From: Candidatus Accumulibacter necessarius
GTDB taxonomy: Bacteria; Pseudomonadota; Gammaproteobacteria; Burkholderiales; Rhodocyclaceae
Assembly: GCA_017302435.1 (NCBI GenBank)
Contig: JAFLDL010000002.1
Coordinates: 1-64,000 of the forward strand
DNA length: 64,000 nucleotides
Direction of reading: 5' to 3'
This document shows, piece by piece, positions 1 through 11,182 of the stretch. Within the stretch, counting starts at the first letter, position 1, and each line of letters begins with the position of its first letter. The notes below the pieces were generated by a model. That model did not search any database and was not told the origin of the DNA. It saw only the letters and a program-made list of their open reading frames with translations. Position numbers and translations under genes: made by a program.

Positions 1-166
1 GAGCGGAAATCTCGAAGCCGATCGCGAAGTTGGGGTAGCTGCAGGCGGCGCTCCAGGCGGCCGGGGCGCTGAGCAGGACGGCGATGGCGAGGAGGGCGCG
101 GGGGGTCCAGCGGGGCCAGCGCGGGCAGCGGGGTACAGTCGGAGACGGAGCGCGGGGTCTCTTCAT
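1..166 (-). CDS. N-terminus of an exported protein, cut by the window edge
   Basis: Reading leftward from an ATG at 166-164 there are 55 open codons to the window edge. The peptide has a basic, proline-rich start of about 22 residues, then a hydrophobic stretch (ALLAIAVLLSAPAAWSAAC), which looks like a Sec signal peptide with a cleavage site after AWSA. The mature part begins CSYPNFAIGFEIS. The protein cannot be assigned to a family from this fragment. The call rests on the signal peptide and the uninterrupted frame; it could be a chance frame in GC-rich DNA. Confidence 0.5.
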   Translation of the reverse strand, partial: MKRPRAPSPTVPRCPRWPRWTPRALLAIAVLLSAPAAWSAACSYPNFAIGFEISA

Positions 167-407
167 CCTGGGGGTCCTGGCGTCTGGCGGTGACTGACCG
201 TGAGTGAGCAGTTTGCGGAGCGTTCCCTGAGGCGCTGTCGAGCGGCCCGAGGGTATCCGGTCTTTGGCTCGCTGTGTTCAGCGACCAATCTTCAGAACGG
301 AAAAACCCCCAAGGCGACACCGGGAATTTCAACTTATTTGCAAGGGAATTGCAAGGGGGACACGTCAGGGCAATTGCATGAATCTTATACAAGACCGAGC
401 AGGAATT

Positions 408-1248
408 AAAGGGACAGGCAGGAGTTAAAGGGACAGTATCCTTAACTCCTGACCCGCATGGCGGGGCGGGCGAAAGTGACACGACTTGCGGGGTGGCGGC
501 AGCCGGTTATCCGCATCACGTGACCGAACCAGGTAAGCGTTGTCACCACAGCCTTCCGTTTTCTGATGGCGACCCATCTGGAGCACTTGTGCCCGATGCC
601 AGCTGGCTGCGCCAGGCCCGGGGCTGAGGTCCGGCCGTACTGCCTGGTTTGGCACAAGGGTCATCTGATCTTGGTGCCGCAAGCCACCAATGGGCTGCTC
701 CGTGCGATTGGCGAAACCCACCGACGTTTCGTCCGACGGATCAGTCACCGTGGCGGGTTGTGGGGTCATCTCTGGGAGGAATTCCGTCCCTCATTCTTGC
801 TTGATGAGTCTCAGCTCGTGGCCGCCGCACGGTACCTCGAGAGCCACCACGGCTCGGGGTGGCTATGCAGTCACCCGGATGGTCGGCCGCCGTCCGGCGT
901 TGGCTCGTACCTGAGCGGCGAGGACGGTCTGATGGTCGGGGTTGCGCCAATAGTCGCTCTGTTTGCGAACTGGCGAAGCTGCCTGCACGAAAGCAGCCGA
1001 CGAATCCCTGGCGGAATAGCGGCTACACACGCGCGGACAGGACGGCGCGCTGGGCGCGGAAGCGCGTGTCAAGGCACGGGAAGCTCGACTGGAACGAAAG
1101 CGGCAGGCGTCGAAGCAAGCAGCGGAGTCGAAACCATTCAGCGCTGAGAGTGTCCATGGCTTTAGTGACAATCGGGCGGGAATGAGTTGAGTTGAGGATG
1201 CCACGGCGCAATAATTCGGCGTCAATTTAGTATACTGTCCCCGAATTA
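408..1248 (+). mobile_element. Decayed RAYT (IS200-like, REP-associated tyrosine transposase) element
   Basis: The segment is bracketed by related inverted motifs. On the left (410-440) the sequence AATTAAAGGGACAG occurs, followed by a second ATTAAAGGGACAGTAT-like copy. On the right (about 1226-1246) is GTATACTGTCCCCGAATTAA, the reverse complement of the same signal. The interior carries shifted fragments of a RAYT protein (separate entry). Repeated ends and a broken single-copy transposase are typical of a REP-associated transposase locus that has lost function. The exact ends are estimates. Confidence 0.6.
458..1150 (+). pseudogene. REP-associated tyrosine transposase (Y1/HUH family), frameshifted
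   Basis: Pieces of the Y1 transposase fold can be read in order but in different frames. First comes a start near 458 (MAGRAKVTRLAG), then GYPHHVTEPGKR in a shifted frame, where the family has GxPHHVTQRGN. From about 566 there is YCLVWHKGHLILVPQ, corresponding to the family's YCLMPNHVHLI, then AIGETHRRFVRRI, LWEEF and AARYLESHH. The HUH histidine pair is degraded (HKGH), and at least two frameshifts separate the blocks, so the product cannot be active. RAYTs normally mobilise or maintain REP sequences; this copy is a relic. Confidence 0.6.
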
Positions 1249-1513
1249 ATGGGTATGTGCTGGTTCGTGGATTCCTTCACGGTATTCTGGAAGCGGTGCT
1301 GTTAAGCTGGTTTTGAGTCAAAGGCAGGTGGATGTTGCAGGGCAGGTGTCGGAGACCGCTGTTTCTGACCGTAGTGCCGCTTTTAGAAGAAAAACCTAAC
1401 TTTTGGTATGGACTTTCTCTATAATGATGTTGCGCTGCAACAATAGCCAGCTGACGAGGTCACCTTTGGTCTGTCGCAGTCCTTGGCTTCGTCGGTATTT
1501 CTGGAGTACTCGC

Positions 1514-1861
1514 ATGAAAGCACCAAAGATCTTACCGTGGATCGCCCACAAGACCGGCATCAGTGAGGAGCTCGCGCTCAAGCTGTGGCGGCGGGCGGCG
1601 GGCGAAGCTGAAGTCATCGCGGGCTGCTGCAACAGTTCAGACTATTATCGCCTGGCCGTCGAACGCTTTATCGACTTCGCGGAAGCTGAAGGCAATCGCT
1701 CGGTGGTACGCGAGACGGTCGGTTCCAGGACATGCATTTCCTGGCTGTGGCGCCACCAGAACCGGATCTCGAAGCTCAACCTGATCACGGTGCATAACCT
1801 CGTCAGGCTATGGCAAGCCAACCTCAGCGACTTGCTCGGCGGACAGAAACACGCTGCCTGA
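1514..1861 (+). CDS. Conserved hypothetical protein, 115 aa
   Basis: The ATG at 1514 opens MKAPKILPWIAHKTGISEEL. Residues 1-65 resemble a small helical protein that I recall from betaproteobacterial genomes (KILPWIAxKxGISxELALKLWRRAAGEAE); no function is known to me. The C-terminal half (VVRETVGSRTCISWLWRHQNRISKLN) is not recognised and may be a recent extension. No signal peptide or membrane segment is visible. Upstream in-frame codons exist from 1403 but read poorly, so the internal ATG is preferred. Confidence 0.55.
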   Translation: MKAPKILPWIAHKTGISEELALKLWRRAAGEAEVIAGCCNSSDYYRLAVERFIDFAEAEGNRSVVRETVGSRTCISWLWRHQNRISKLNLITVHNLVRLWQANLSDLLGGQKHAA

Positions 1862-1952
1862 GAAGGGGAGCCGAGCACACTGCCCGATGGGCGAGCATTC
1901 TGCTGTTGCAGTGCAGGCCTGCACGCGTCCGCACGGCGGCTAGACTGCCGCC

Positions 1953-2543
1953 ATGCGAGCAGACTGGAGCGACGAACGATTGATGCTGGCCTACCGTGCG
2001 GGTGACGCCGAGGCATTCACGGCACTGTACCAGCGCTATCGCGGCTCGCTCTATCGCTATCTGGCGCGGCAATGTGGCAACGCGGCGATTGCCGAAGAGC
2101 TCTATCAGGATATCTGGATCAAGGTGGTCAACGCGCGCGCCGACTATGAACCGCTGGCCCGCTTCTCAACCTGGATTTTCCGCATTGCCCATCACCGGCT
2201 GATCGATCACTACCGCAGGCACGCCCACCAGTTGCTGGCGCAGTTTGCGCCGAACCCTGGTGATGACGACCCGGATGGCGCCGATGAAATGATCGCGATG
2301 CTGCCTGCGCCGGGCCACGAGACGCCGCACGCCCTGCACGAGCGGCAGACAACGGCACAACGGATCTGTCTGGCGTTGGCAGCTTTGCCGCCTGTCCAGC
2401 GCGAAGTCTTTCTGCTCGCCGAAGAGGGCGGCATGACCCTGGAGGAGATCGCGGTCGCCACCGACACTGGCCGCGAAACGGCCAAGAGCCGGCTGCGCTA
2501 CGCGCTGAGCAAACTCCGGCAGTCGCTGCAGGATCTGTTATGA
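1953..2543 (+). CDS. RNA polymerase sigma factor, ECF (sigma-70 family)
   Basis: A 196-residue ECF sigma factor. Region 2 is at about residues 10-90 (LYQRYRGSLYRYLARQCGN, ELYQDIWIKV, FSTWIFRIAHHRLIDHYRR). Region 4 is at about 130-195 (LALAALPPVQREVFLLAEEGGMTLEEIAVATDTGRETAKSRL), a helix-turn-helix that binds the -35 element. The linker is long and acidic (PGDDDPDGADE). The gene's last codons overlap the ATG of the next gene in an ATGA arrangement, so the pair is translationally coupled, as is usual for a sigma/regulator pair. The stimulus and regulon are unknown. I recognise the fold, not a named orthologue. Confidence 0.9.
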   Translation: MRADWSDERLMLAYRAGDAEAFTALYQRYRGSLYRYLARQCGNAAIAEELYQDIWIKVVNARADYEPLARFSTWIFRIAHHRLIDHYRRHAHQLLAQFAPNPGDDDPDGADEMIAMLPAPGHETPHALHERQTTAQRICLALAALPPVQREVFLLAEEGGMTLEEIAVATDTGRETAKSRLRYALSKLRQSLQDLL

Positions 2544-3262
2544 CCGAGCCGCGCCCTGATTCTCCAAGCGATCCCGAGATCTCGCGACTCTATCGGCAGC
2601 ATTCGACTGACGAGCCGTCGCCGGCCGTCGACCAGCGTATTCTGGCTGCGGCGCGGGCGGCGCTGGCCGGGCGGCCGGCAAACCCCCGCGGCGGTTGGTG
2701 GCAGCGCTGGCGTACGCCCCTGGCTCTGGCGACGACACTGCTGCTGACCGTCACGCTCTCGGTGCTGCACGAGCGGCAGCCCGCAGAACTGCCTGCGGAG
2801 CGGGGGCTGCGGCAGTCGCTACCGCAAGTGCGTGGCGATGAACCGCAGAGCAGCAAGGCAGAGCAAGCGGCTTCCGCTGCCGCCTCGAAAGCCGCCAGAC
2901 CCGCCACCGCCGCCGGGCCCGCGAGCTTGCCGGCGGCGGGCCGTGCCGAGGTGCCACCGCCTGCTGCCAAGAAGACTGAGCGTGATGCTCCCGTGACCGC
3001 TGACAACGCGGCTGCCGGGGGGCGATCAGCGGCCGCGGAGCGCAAGGCGGCACCGGCTGCGATAACCCAGGAAAGCTCTCCTGCCGCGACCACCTCGCCC
3101 GCCGCCAGGTCGCGGGCGGAAGGCGTTCGCACGCCAGCAGTCTGGCTCGAAGAGATTCGTTCGCTGCGCCGCGCGGGCCAGACCGATGCGGCCGAACGGC
3201 AGCTCCGTGAGTTCCGTCGGGTTCACCCCGATTACCCGTTGCCGGAAGAGTTTCGGCAGTGA
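2540..3262 (+). CDS. Membrane protein coupled to the ECF sigma factor (putative anti-sigma)
   Basis: 240 residues, overlapping the sigma gene by 4 bases. There is a cytoplasmic N-terminus of about 55 residues, one membrane segment (about 58-76, PLALATTLLLTVTLSVL), then a long Ala/Pro/Lys-rich linker (about 95-195) and a C-terminal helical tail (WLEEIRSLRRAGQTDAAERQL) that resembles a TPR-like motif. It lacks the HxxxCxxC zinc signature of classical ZAS anti-sigma factors. Position and single-pass topology suggest it holds the sigma factor at the membrane, but this is inferred from context. The low-complexity linker may span the periplasm. Confidence 0.7.
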   Translation: MTEPRPDSPSDPEISRLYRQHSTDEPSPAVDQRILAAARAALAGRPANPRGGWWQRWRTPLALATTLLLTVTLSVLHERQPAELPAERGLRQSLPQVRGDEPQSSKAEQAASAAASKAARPATAAGPASLPAAGRAEVPPPAAKKTERDAPVTADNAAAGGRSAAAERKAAPAAITQESSPAATTSPAARSRAEGVRTPAVWLEEIRSLRRAGQTDAAERQLREFRRVHPDYPLPEEFRQ

Positions 3263-3340
3263 TCTGAACTGCGCTTAACCCCATTCGCTGGCAGCCGGCG
3301 TTTACACGGTGATCTACTCACCTCACTCAAGGAGACCGTC

Positions 3341-4132
3341 ATGAAAAACTTCGCCGCCCTGCTCGCCGCCCTTCCTCTTGCCGGCTGCATCAGCCTGGCC
3401 GACGCCGGTGCTCTGGTCGACGTCAGCGTCCTCGACCGCAGCAGTGGCCAGGAACTGGAGGTCTACCGCCACCGCGGCCGCCTCTACGTCGCCGGGAAGC
3501 CCGGCAATCGTTACGCCGTGGTCCTGCGCAACAAGGGTTCCGGCCGCGTCTTGACCGTGCTCTCGGTGGACGGCGTCAATGCACTCAACGGCCAGACCGC
3601 CGCCACTTCGCAATCCGGCTACGTCCTGTCGGCCGGGCAATCGGCGGAGATCGCCGGCTGGCGCAAGAGCATGGACGACGTCGCCGCTTTCTATTTCACC
3701 CGCCTTGAAGACAGCTATGCCGGCCGCACCGACCGGCCGCAGAACGTCGGCGTGATTGGCGTCGCGGTCTATCGCGAAGTCGCGCCACCGCCGCCGCAGG
3801 TGACGATGCCGTCACGTGAAGCGGACGCCGCGGGCAAGGCCGAGAGCGCCTCGCCGAACGCAGCCGCCAAGGCCGCCGCGCCGGCCAGTGAGGAAGCTCG
3901 CGACCGGCAGGCGGCAAGTCGTCTGGGTACCGGCCATGGCGAGCGGATCAGCGCGCCGACCCAGTACACCGAGTTTCGCCGCGCCAGCGAGGCGCCCGCC
4001 GAGATGCTCACCATTTACTACGACAGTCGTGCCCGGCTCCTTGCCCAGGGTATCATCCCGCGCCCGCGGCCGACGCCGAATCCCTTGCCAAATCCCTTCC
4101 CGGGTGGCTTCACGCCCGATCCCCGCAGTTGA
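3341..4132 (+). CDS. Exported hypothetical protein, 263 aa
   Basis: Starts at an ATG preceded by a good ribosome-binding site (AAGGAG, about 8 bases upstream). The N-terminus (MKNFAALLAALPLAGCISLADAG) is a signal peptide; PLAGC could serve as a lipobox, but signal peptidase I cleavage after ADA is also possible. Residues 25-145 form a likely beta-rich domain (VDVSVLDRSSGQELEVYRHRGRLYVAGKPGNRYAV). The remainder is Ala/Pro-rich and ends in a proline repeat (PRPRPTPNPLPNPFPGG). It lies 78 bases after the putative anti-sigma gene and may share its transcript. No function is recognised. Confidence 0.7.
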   Translation: MKNFAALLAALPLAGCISLADAGALVDVSVLDRSSGQELEVYRHRGRLYVAGKPGNRYAVVLRNKGSGRVLTVLSVDGVNALNGQTAATSQSGYVLSAGQSAEIAGWRKSMDDVAAFYFTRLEDSYAGRTDRPQNVGVIGVAVYREVAPPPPQVTMPSREADAAGKAESASPNAAAKAAAPASEEARDRQAASRLGTGHGERISAPTQYTEFRRASEAPAEMLTIYYDSRARLLAQGIIPRPRPTPNPLPNPFPGGFTPDPRS

Positions 4133-4180
4133 CCTGGCGACTTTCCAGGCGCCGGCGGAGCAGGGCAAAGCGCGTATGCG

Positions 4181-4186
4181 TATAAT
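4181..4186 (+). promoter_or_regulatory. Probable -10 box for leuS
   Basis: A perfect TATAAT lies 35 bases before the leuS ATG, in the 89-bp gap after the preceding gene. No convincing -35 element is visible 17 bases upstream. The same kind of -10 also precedes proA and the adenosyltransferase gene in this window. Confidence 0.35.
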
Positions 4187-4215
4187 TCAGGGCTTCGCCC
4201 ATCTCTGGATCATGA

Positions 4216-6837
<2,622 letters not shown>

Positions 6838-6856
6838 GATTTCGAGGAAAAGCATC

Positions 6857-7369
6857 ATGCGTGCTGCGCTGCAGTCGATCTGGCTGGTCTTTGCCCTGGC
6901 GCTGCTCGCGGCGTGCGGTTTTCAGTTGCGGGGTGCCTACACCCTGCCTTTCGAAAGCCTTTACCTGGCCGTGCCCGACTATTCGGTGGTCGGTGCGAAC
7001 CTCAAGCGTGCCATCCGCGCCTCGGGATCGACGCGGCTGGCGTTGACGGCGAGCGACGCGCAGGCCACCTTTGTGCCCGGCGCGGAGTATCGTGACCGGG
7101 TGGTCCTCTCGGTTTCGGGTACCGGCCGAGTCAGCGAGCTGCGTCTCCGTTACCTGTTTTCCTACCGGTTGACCGACGACAAGGGCCGCGATCTGGTGGC
7201 GCCGGGCAGCGTCGAACTGATCCGTGATCTGACTTACGACGACTCCAACGTGCTTGCCAAGCAGCAGGAGGAAACACTGCTCTGGCGTGATATGGAGAGT
7301 GATCTGGTGCAGCAGTTGATGCGCCGGCTGGCGGCTGCCAAACCGGTGTTTCAGGCCGCTGCCGAATAG
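6857..7369 (+). CDS. lptE: LPS-assembly lipoprotein LptE
   Basis: 170 residues from the ATG at 6857, which has GAGGAAA just upstream; an earlier in-frame ATG inside leuS is less likely. The signal peptide ends in the lipobox LLAACGFQLRG, so the cysteine becomes the lipidated first residue. LptE is an outer-membrane lipoprotein that plugs and helps assemble the LptD barrel for export of lipopolysaccharide. The mature sequence (GFQLRGAYTLPFESLYL, RVSELRLRYLFSYRL) and its position between leuS and holA are diagnostic. Confidence 0.95.
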   Translation: MRAALQSIWLVFALALLAACGFQLRGAYTLPFESLYLAVPDYSVVGANLKRAIRASGSTRLALTASDAQATFVPGAEYRDRVVLSVSGTGRVSELRLRYLFSYRLTDDKGRDLVAPGSVELIRDLTYDDSNVLAKQQEETLLWRDMESDLVQQLMRRLAAAKPVFQAAAE

Positions 7370-7387
7370 CGCACAGGGTCGCCGGCG

Positions 7388-8392
7388 ATGCAGATCAAGG
7401 GTGAACAGCTCGCAGCGCATCTCGAACGCGGGCTGCAGGCGGTCTACCTGGTCTATGGCGACGAACCGCTGCTGGTCATCGAAGCTGCCGACGCGATTCG
7501 CGCGGCAGCCCGCCGTCGCGGTTTCGACGAGCGCGAAGTGCTTACCGCGATCGCCGGCTTCAACTGGAACGATCTCTATCATGCGGCTGGCAGCCGGTCG
7601 CTGTTCGGTGGGCGCACGCTGATCGACCTGCGCGTGCCGACCGGCAAGCCGGGGCGTGAAGGCAGCGCGGCGCTGCAGGCGTATTGCACGCGCCCGTCGC
7701 CGGATTCGCTGCTGCTGGTGAGCATGACCGGCGTCGACTGGCGGGAGGAAAAGGCTGCCTGGATGAGTGCCATGCTCGCGGCCGGTGCAGTCGTCAAGCT
7801 GGTGCCGCCAGGTCTGGCCCAACTGCCGGCCTGGATTGCCGGCCGCCTCGGTCGTCAGCAGCAAAGCGCCAGCGCGGACGGCCTGCTCTTCATTGCCGAG
7901 CGTGTCGAGGGAAATCTGCTCGCCGCACATCAGGAGATTCTCAAGCTTGGCGTGCTTTACGCGGAGGGCGCTCTGAGCGTCGAGCAGATACGCAACGCCG
8001 TGCTCAATGTCGCCCGTTATGACCTCGACGGTCTACGCGAAGCGCTGCTTGCCGGCGACGTGGCGCGCCTGATGCGCACCCTTGACGGTCTGCAGCAGGA
8101 GGGGGAGGCGCCGCTATTGGTTCTCTGGGCGATGACCGAAGACCTGCGCGCCCTGGCGCAGATCAAGCTGGGGCTGGCCAGACGCCAGCCGCTGGATGCG
8201 CTCCTCAAGGAGGCGCGGGTATGGGGAGCGCGTCAGACGCTGATCAGGCGCGCCTTGCAGCGGCTCGATGGGCAGCGGGCGGAGGCGGCGCTGGCGCATG
8301 CTGCGGCCATCGACCGGATGATCAAGGGGGTGGTTGACGGTGACCCCTGGGATGAGTTCCGGCAACTGGGGCTGCAGATCGCGGCTGCCTGA
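7388..8392 (+). CDS. holA: DNA polymerase III subunit delta
   Basis: 334 residues, typical of HolA, the subunit that opens the beta sliding clamp within the clamp-loader complex. The N-terminal domain starts MQIKGEQLAAHLERGLQAVY and contains LVYGDEPLLVIEAADAIR, the usual HolA opening. It continues through an AAA-like module (FGGRTLIDLRVP; LLLVSMTGVDWREEKAAW) to a helical collar domain. It starts 18 bases after lptE, in the conserved leuS-lptE-holA order. Confidence 0.96.
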   Translation: MQIKGEQLAAHLERGLQAVYLVYGDEPLLVIEAADAIRAAARRRGFDEREVLTAIAGFNWNDLYHAAGSRSLFGGRTLIDLRVPTGKPGREGSAALQAYCTRPSPDSLLLVSMTGVDWREEKAAWMSAMLAAGAVVKLVPPGLAQLPAWIAGRLGRQQQSASADGLLFIAERVEGNLLAAHQEILKLGVLYAEGALSVEQIRNAVLNVARYDLDGLREALLAGDVARLMRTLDGLQQEGEAPLLVLWAMTEDLRALAQIKLGLARRQPLDALLKEARVWGARQTLIRRALQRLDGQRAEAALAHAAAIDRMIKGVVDGDPWDEFRQLGLQIAAA

Positions 8393-8420
8393 ACCGGTGC
8401 TGGTCAGGCCGGGCGCCGGT

Positions 8421-8666
8421 TCAGGAACTGGCGGTGTCCGGGTCGGCTGCCGGCGCGTCGGGAGCCAGATGCTCCCAGAGACAACCGGCCTTTTCGCCAC
8501 GCACGTCGTTCAGGCCACGGCTGTTCTTGGCTTGCACCAGGCACTCACCCTCACAATCTTCGCTGACGACCACCAGGCGCAGTTCGCTATCGACCCTTCG
8601 CTCGCCGTCCCAGTAACTGCAGGTGGCACAAACCTTCACTTCAGCGGGCAGGATCAGTTTTTTCAT
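8421..8666 (-). CDS. Small cysteine-rich protein, 81 aa
   Basis: The chosen ATG (8666) gives MKKLILPAEVKVCATCSYWDGER. Five cysteines are arranged as CATC, CEGEC and a later single C (AGCLWEHLAP), suggesting metal binding such as zinc or an iron-sulfur site. No signal peptide or membrane segment is present. The pattern CATCSYWDGER recalls a small conserved protein of Rhodocyclales-type genomes, with no assigned function. It is convergent with holA and divergent from proA. A longer in-frame extension upstream would overlap the proA promoter and is unlikely. Confidence 0.65.
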   Translation of the reverse strand: MKKLILPAEVKVCATCSYWDGERRVDSELRLVVVSEDCEGECLVQAKNSRGLNDVRGEKAGCLWEHLAPDAPAADPDTASS

Positions 8667-8725
8667 GGTCGGCAAAGGTAAAAGGCGGGATGAGGCTAAG
8701 AGTGTGTTTCTTTCCAGAGGTTCCG

Positions 8726-8756
8726 TTGACGCTCGCGCACCGTCGGTGACTATAAT
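8726..8756 (+). promoter_or_regulatory. Sigma-70-type promoter of proA
   Basis: TTGACG at 8726-8731 and TATAAT at 8751-8756 are separated by 19 bases, slightly longer than the optimum. The -10 box lies 29 bases before the proA ATG. Confidence 0.5.
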
Positions 8757-8785
8757 CAGGCTTTCAGCAGCGCCGGGCAAGTCTC

Positions 8786-10042
8786 ATGGACATCGAGCAG
8801 TACATGCAAACCGTCGGCAGGAACGCACGTGAGGCGTCGCGCCTCATCGCCCGCGCCGACAGCCATGCCAAGAACAGCGCCTTGCGCGCCATCGCGGCGG
8901 CGATCCGGCGGGAGAGCGACGCGCTGGTTGCCGCCAATCAGGATGATCTCGCCGCTGCGCGTACTGCCGGTCTCGAACCGGCTCTGCTCGATCGCCTGAC
9001 GCTCTCGACGAAGGGCGTGGCGGCGATGGCCGAGGGCGTCGAGCAGGTCGCCGCCTTGCCCGACCCGGTCGGCGAGATCAGCGACCTCAAGTTCCGGCCG
9101 AGTGGCATCCAGGTCGGCCGGATGCGCGTACCGCTCGGGGTGATCGGGATCATTTACGAGGCCCGCCCGAACGTCACCGCCGACGCCGCGGCCCTGTGCC
9201 TGAAGTCGGGCAACGCCTCGATCCTGCGCGGCGGCTCGGAAGCGATCCGTTGCAACCAGGCGATCGCGGCGCTGGTCCAGGAGGGACTGGCCGGCGCCGG
9301 CTTGCCGGCCAATGCCGTACAGGTGATCGGGACCACCGACCGCGATGCCGTCGGGCACCTGATCAGGATGCGCGAGTTTGTCGACGTGATCGTGCCCCGT
9401 GGCGGCAAGGGGCTGATCTCGCGATTGCTGGCCGAGGCGCGTGTGCCGATGATCCAGCACCTCGATGGCAACTGCCATGTGTACGTCGATGACGCCGCCG
9501 ATGGCGAGAAAGCACTGCAGATCGTTGAGAACGCCAAGACACAACGCTACGGCACCTGCAACACGGCCGAGTCGCTGTTGCTGGCTCGTTCCGTTGTCGC
9601 CCGCCTGCTGCCGCCGATCGCCGCGATGCTGACGCAGAAGGGCGTCGAGATACGAGGCTGTCCCGAGACCGTCAGCTGGGTCAAGGAGGCGAAGGCCGCG
9701 AGCGAAGAAGACTACGCCACCGAGTTTCTGGCGCCGATCATTTCGCTCAAGGTGGTAGCCGGACTTGATCAGGCGATCGAGCATATCAATCAGTACGGGT
9801 CGCATCACACCGACGCCATCGTCACCGAGAATTACACGTCGGCGCTGCGCTTCCTGCGCGAAGTCGATTCGGCCTCGGTGATGGTGAATGCCTCGACCCG
9901 TTTCGCTGATGGTTTCGAGTACGGTCTCGGTGCCGAAATCGGCATCTCGACCGACAAGATTCACGCACGCGGCCCGGTCGGTCTGGAAGGGCTGACCAGC
10001 CAGAAGTGGATCGTTTTGGGCAACGGCGAGGTGCGCCGCTAG
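8786..10042 (+). CDS. proA: Gamma-glutamyl phosphate reductase
   Basis: 418 residues, the normal ProA length. The enzyme reduces gamma-glutamyl phosphate with NADPH to glutamate-5-semialdehyde, the second step of proline synthesis in the cytoplasm. Characteristic aldehyde-dehydrogenase-superfamily segments include [44 protein letters not shown] and the catalytic-cysteine segment [15 protein letters not shown]. The C-terminus ([24 protein letters not shown]) is strongly conserved. proB is not adjacent. Confidence 0.97.
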   Translation: MDIEQYMQTVGRNAREASRLIARADSHAKNSALRAIAAAIRRESDALVAANQDDLAAARTAGLEPALLDRLTLSTKGVAAMAEGVEQVAALPDPVGEISDLKFRPSGIQVGRMRVPLGVIGIIYEARPNVTADAAALCLKSGNASILRGGSEAIRCNQAIAALVQEGLAGAGLPANAVQVIGTTDRDAVGHLIRMREFVDVIVPRGGKGLISRLLAEARVPMIQHLDGNCHVYVDDAADGEKALQIVENAKTQRYGTCNTAESLLLARSVVARLLPPIAAMLTQKGVEIRGCPETVSWVKEAKAASEEDYATEFLAPIISLKVVAGLDQAIEHINQYGSHHTDAIVTENYTSALRFLREVDSASVMVNASTRFADGFEYGLGAEIGISTDKIHARGPVGLEGLTSQKWIVLGNGEVRR

Positions 10043-10102
10043 TCGTTGCCGGTTTCTCCAGATTCATCAAAGCAGCTTGACCCAAAAAGCAAAGGAGATT
10101 GT

Positions 10103-10675
10103 ATGAAGCGCTTGCTGATGGCGGCCGTTGCCGCCCTGTCCTTCAATCTGGCGGCGGCTGTCGAAGTGGCCGGTGTGAAGTTCGACGACAAGATCCACGT
10201 CGGCACTGGCGACTTGGTGGTCAATGGTGCCGGTTTGCGAAAGAAAGCGGTCTTCAAGGTCTATGCGATGGCCCTCTACCTGCCCGAGAAACGCGGCGAC
10301 GCCGAGGCGGTGCTGGCGGCCAAGGGGAGCAAGCGGATTGCGATCAGTCTGTTGCGCGACCTCTCGGCGCAGCAGTTCGTCGAGGCGCTGCAGGAAGGGG
10401 TGGCCAACAACCATTCGGAAGCTGAAATGGCGGGGCTCAAGGATCGCCTGAAGCAGTTTTCCGACACGCTGCTTGCCGCCGGTGAGCCCAAGACCGGTAC
10501 CAGTGTCGTCATCGACTGGCTGCCGGAGAGCGGCACACGACTGACGATCAACGGCCAAGTCAAGGGCAAGGACATCGCCGGTGAGGATTTCTACAGGGCG
10601 CTGCTGAAGATCTGGCTCGGCAACAAGCCGGTGCAGGATGACCTCAAGCAGGCGCTGCTTGGCAAGCCGTCCTGA
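10103..10675 (+). CDS. Exported chalcone-isomerase-like protein
   Basis: 190 residues from the ATG at 10103, which sits 6 bases after AAAGGAGAT. The signal peptide is MKRLLMAAVAALSFNLAAA. The mature part (VEVAGVKFDDKIHVGTGDLVVNGAGLRKK, FKVYAMALYLPEK, RIAISLLRDLSAQQF) matches the chalcone isomerase-like fold widespread in Proteobacteria. It is presumably periplasmic. Bacterial members are not known to act in flavonoid synthesis, so the biochemical role is open. It lies between proA and ogt, with no obvious pathway link. Confidence 0.85.
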   Translation: MKRLLMAAVAALSFNLAAAVEVAGVKFDDKIHVGTGDLVVNGAGLRKKAVFKVYAMALYLPEKRGDAEAVLAAKGSKRIAISLLRDLSAQQFVEALQEGVANNHSEAEMAGLKDRLKQFSDTLLAAGEPKTGTSVVIDWLPESGTRLTINGQVKGKDIAGEDFYRALLKIWLGNKPVQDDLKQALLGKPS

Positions 10676-10693
10676 GGGCTGCTGCCGGCCGTG

Positions 10694-11182
10694 ATGCGCC
10701 CGCTGGCCGAGCCCGCTGCGACCGGTTACCAGGCGGTGATCCCTGCTGCCGGTTTCAGCCTTGGCGTGCGTTGCGACGAGAACGAAATCCACCGGATCGA
10801 TTTCCTGCCGCCGACCCCCGAAGTCGCTCCGGGCAATGCCCTGGCAGCGGAAGCGGCGCGCCAGATCGGCGCCTACCTGGCGGACGCCGAATTCGCTTTC
10901 GACCTGCCCCTGCGCCCATCGGGGACACCGTTCCAGCGCCGCGTCTGGCAGCAGATCGCGGCCATCCCGCCGCACCAGACGCGCAGCTACGGCGAAATTG
11001 CCAGGGCCTTGCACAACGCACCGCGGGCGGTCGGCCAGGCCTGTGGCGCGAATCCCTTCCCGGTCGTCGTTCCCTGCCATCGGGTCCTGGCGGCGGCTGG
11101 CGGACTCGGCGGATTCGCGCGGCACAGGGCGGGCTTTCTGCTCGACGTCAAGCGCTGGCTGCTGGCGCATGAAGGTCGCTGA
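10694..11182 (+). CDS. ogt: Methylated-DNA--protein-cysteine methyltransferase
   Basis: 162 residues from ATG 10694 (an in-frame GTG lies directly before it). It repairs O6-alkylguanine by transferring the alkyl group to its own cysteine. The active-site motif PCHRVL is present (VVVPCHRVLAAAGGLGGF), as are the DNA-binding helix SYGEIARAL and the asparagine-hinge region GQACGANPFP. The N-terminal domain is short, like Ogt rather than the Ada fusion. Its last 14 bases overlap the ATG of xerD. Confidence 0.93.
   Translation: MRPLAEPAATGYQAVIPAAGFSLGVRCDENEIHRIDFLPPTPEVAPGNALAAEAARQIGAYLADAEFAFDLPLRPSGTPFQRRVWQQIAAIPPHQTRSYGEIARALHNAPRAVGQACGANPFPVVVPCHRVLAAAGGLGGFARHRAGFLLDVKRWLLAHEGR

Noticed and set aside
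200-409. Short plus-strand ORF before the RAYT element.
   Set aside because: No ribosome-binding site, signal or family similarity, and it runs into the element's end repeats.
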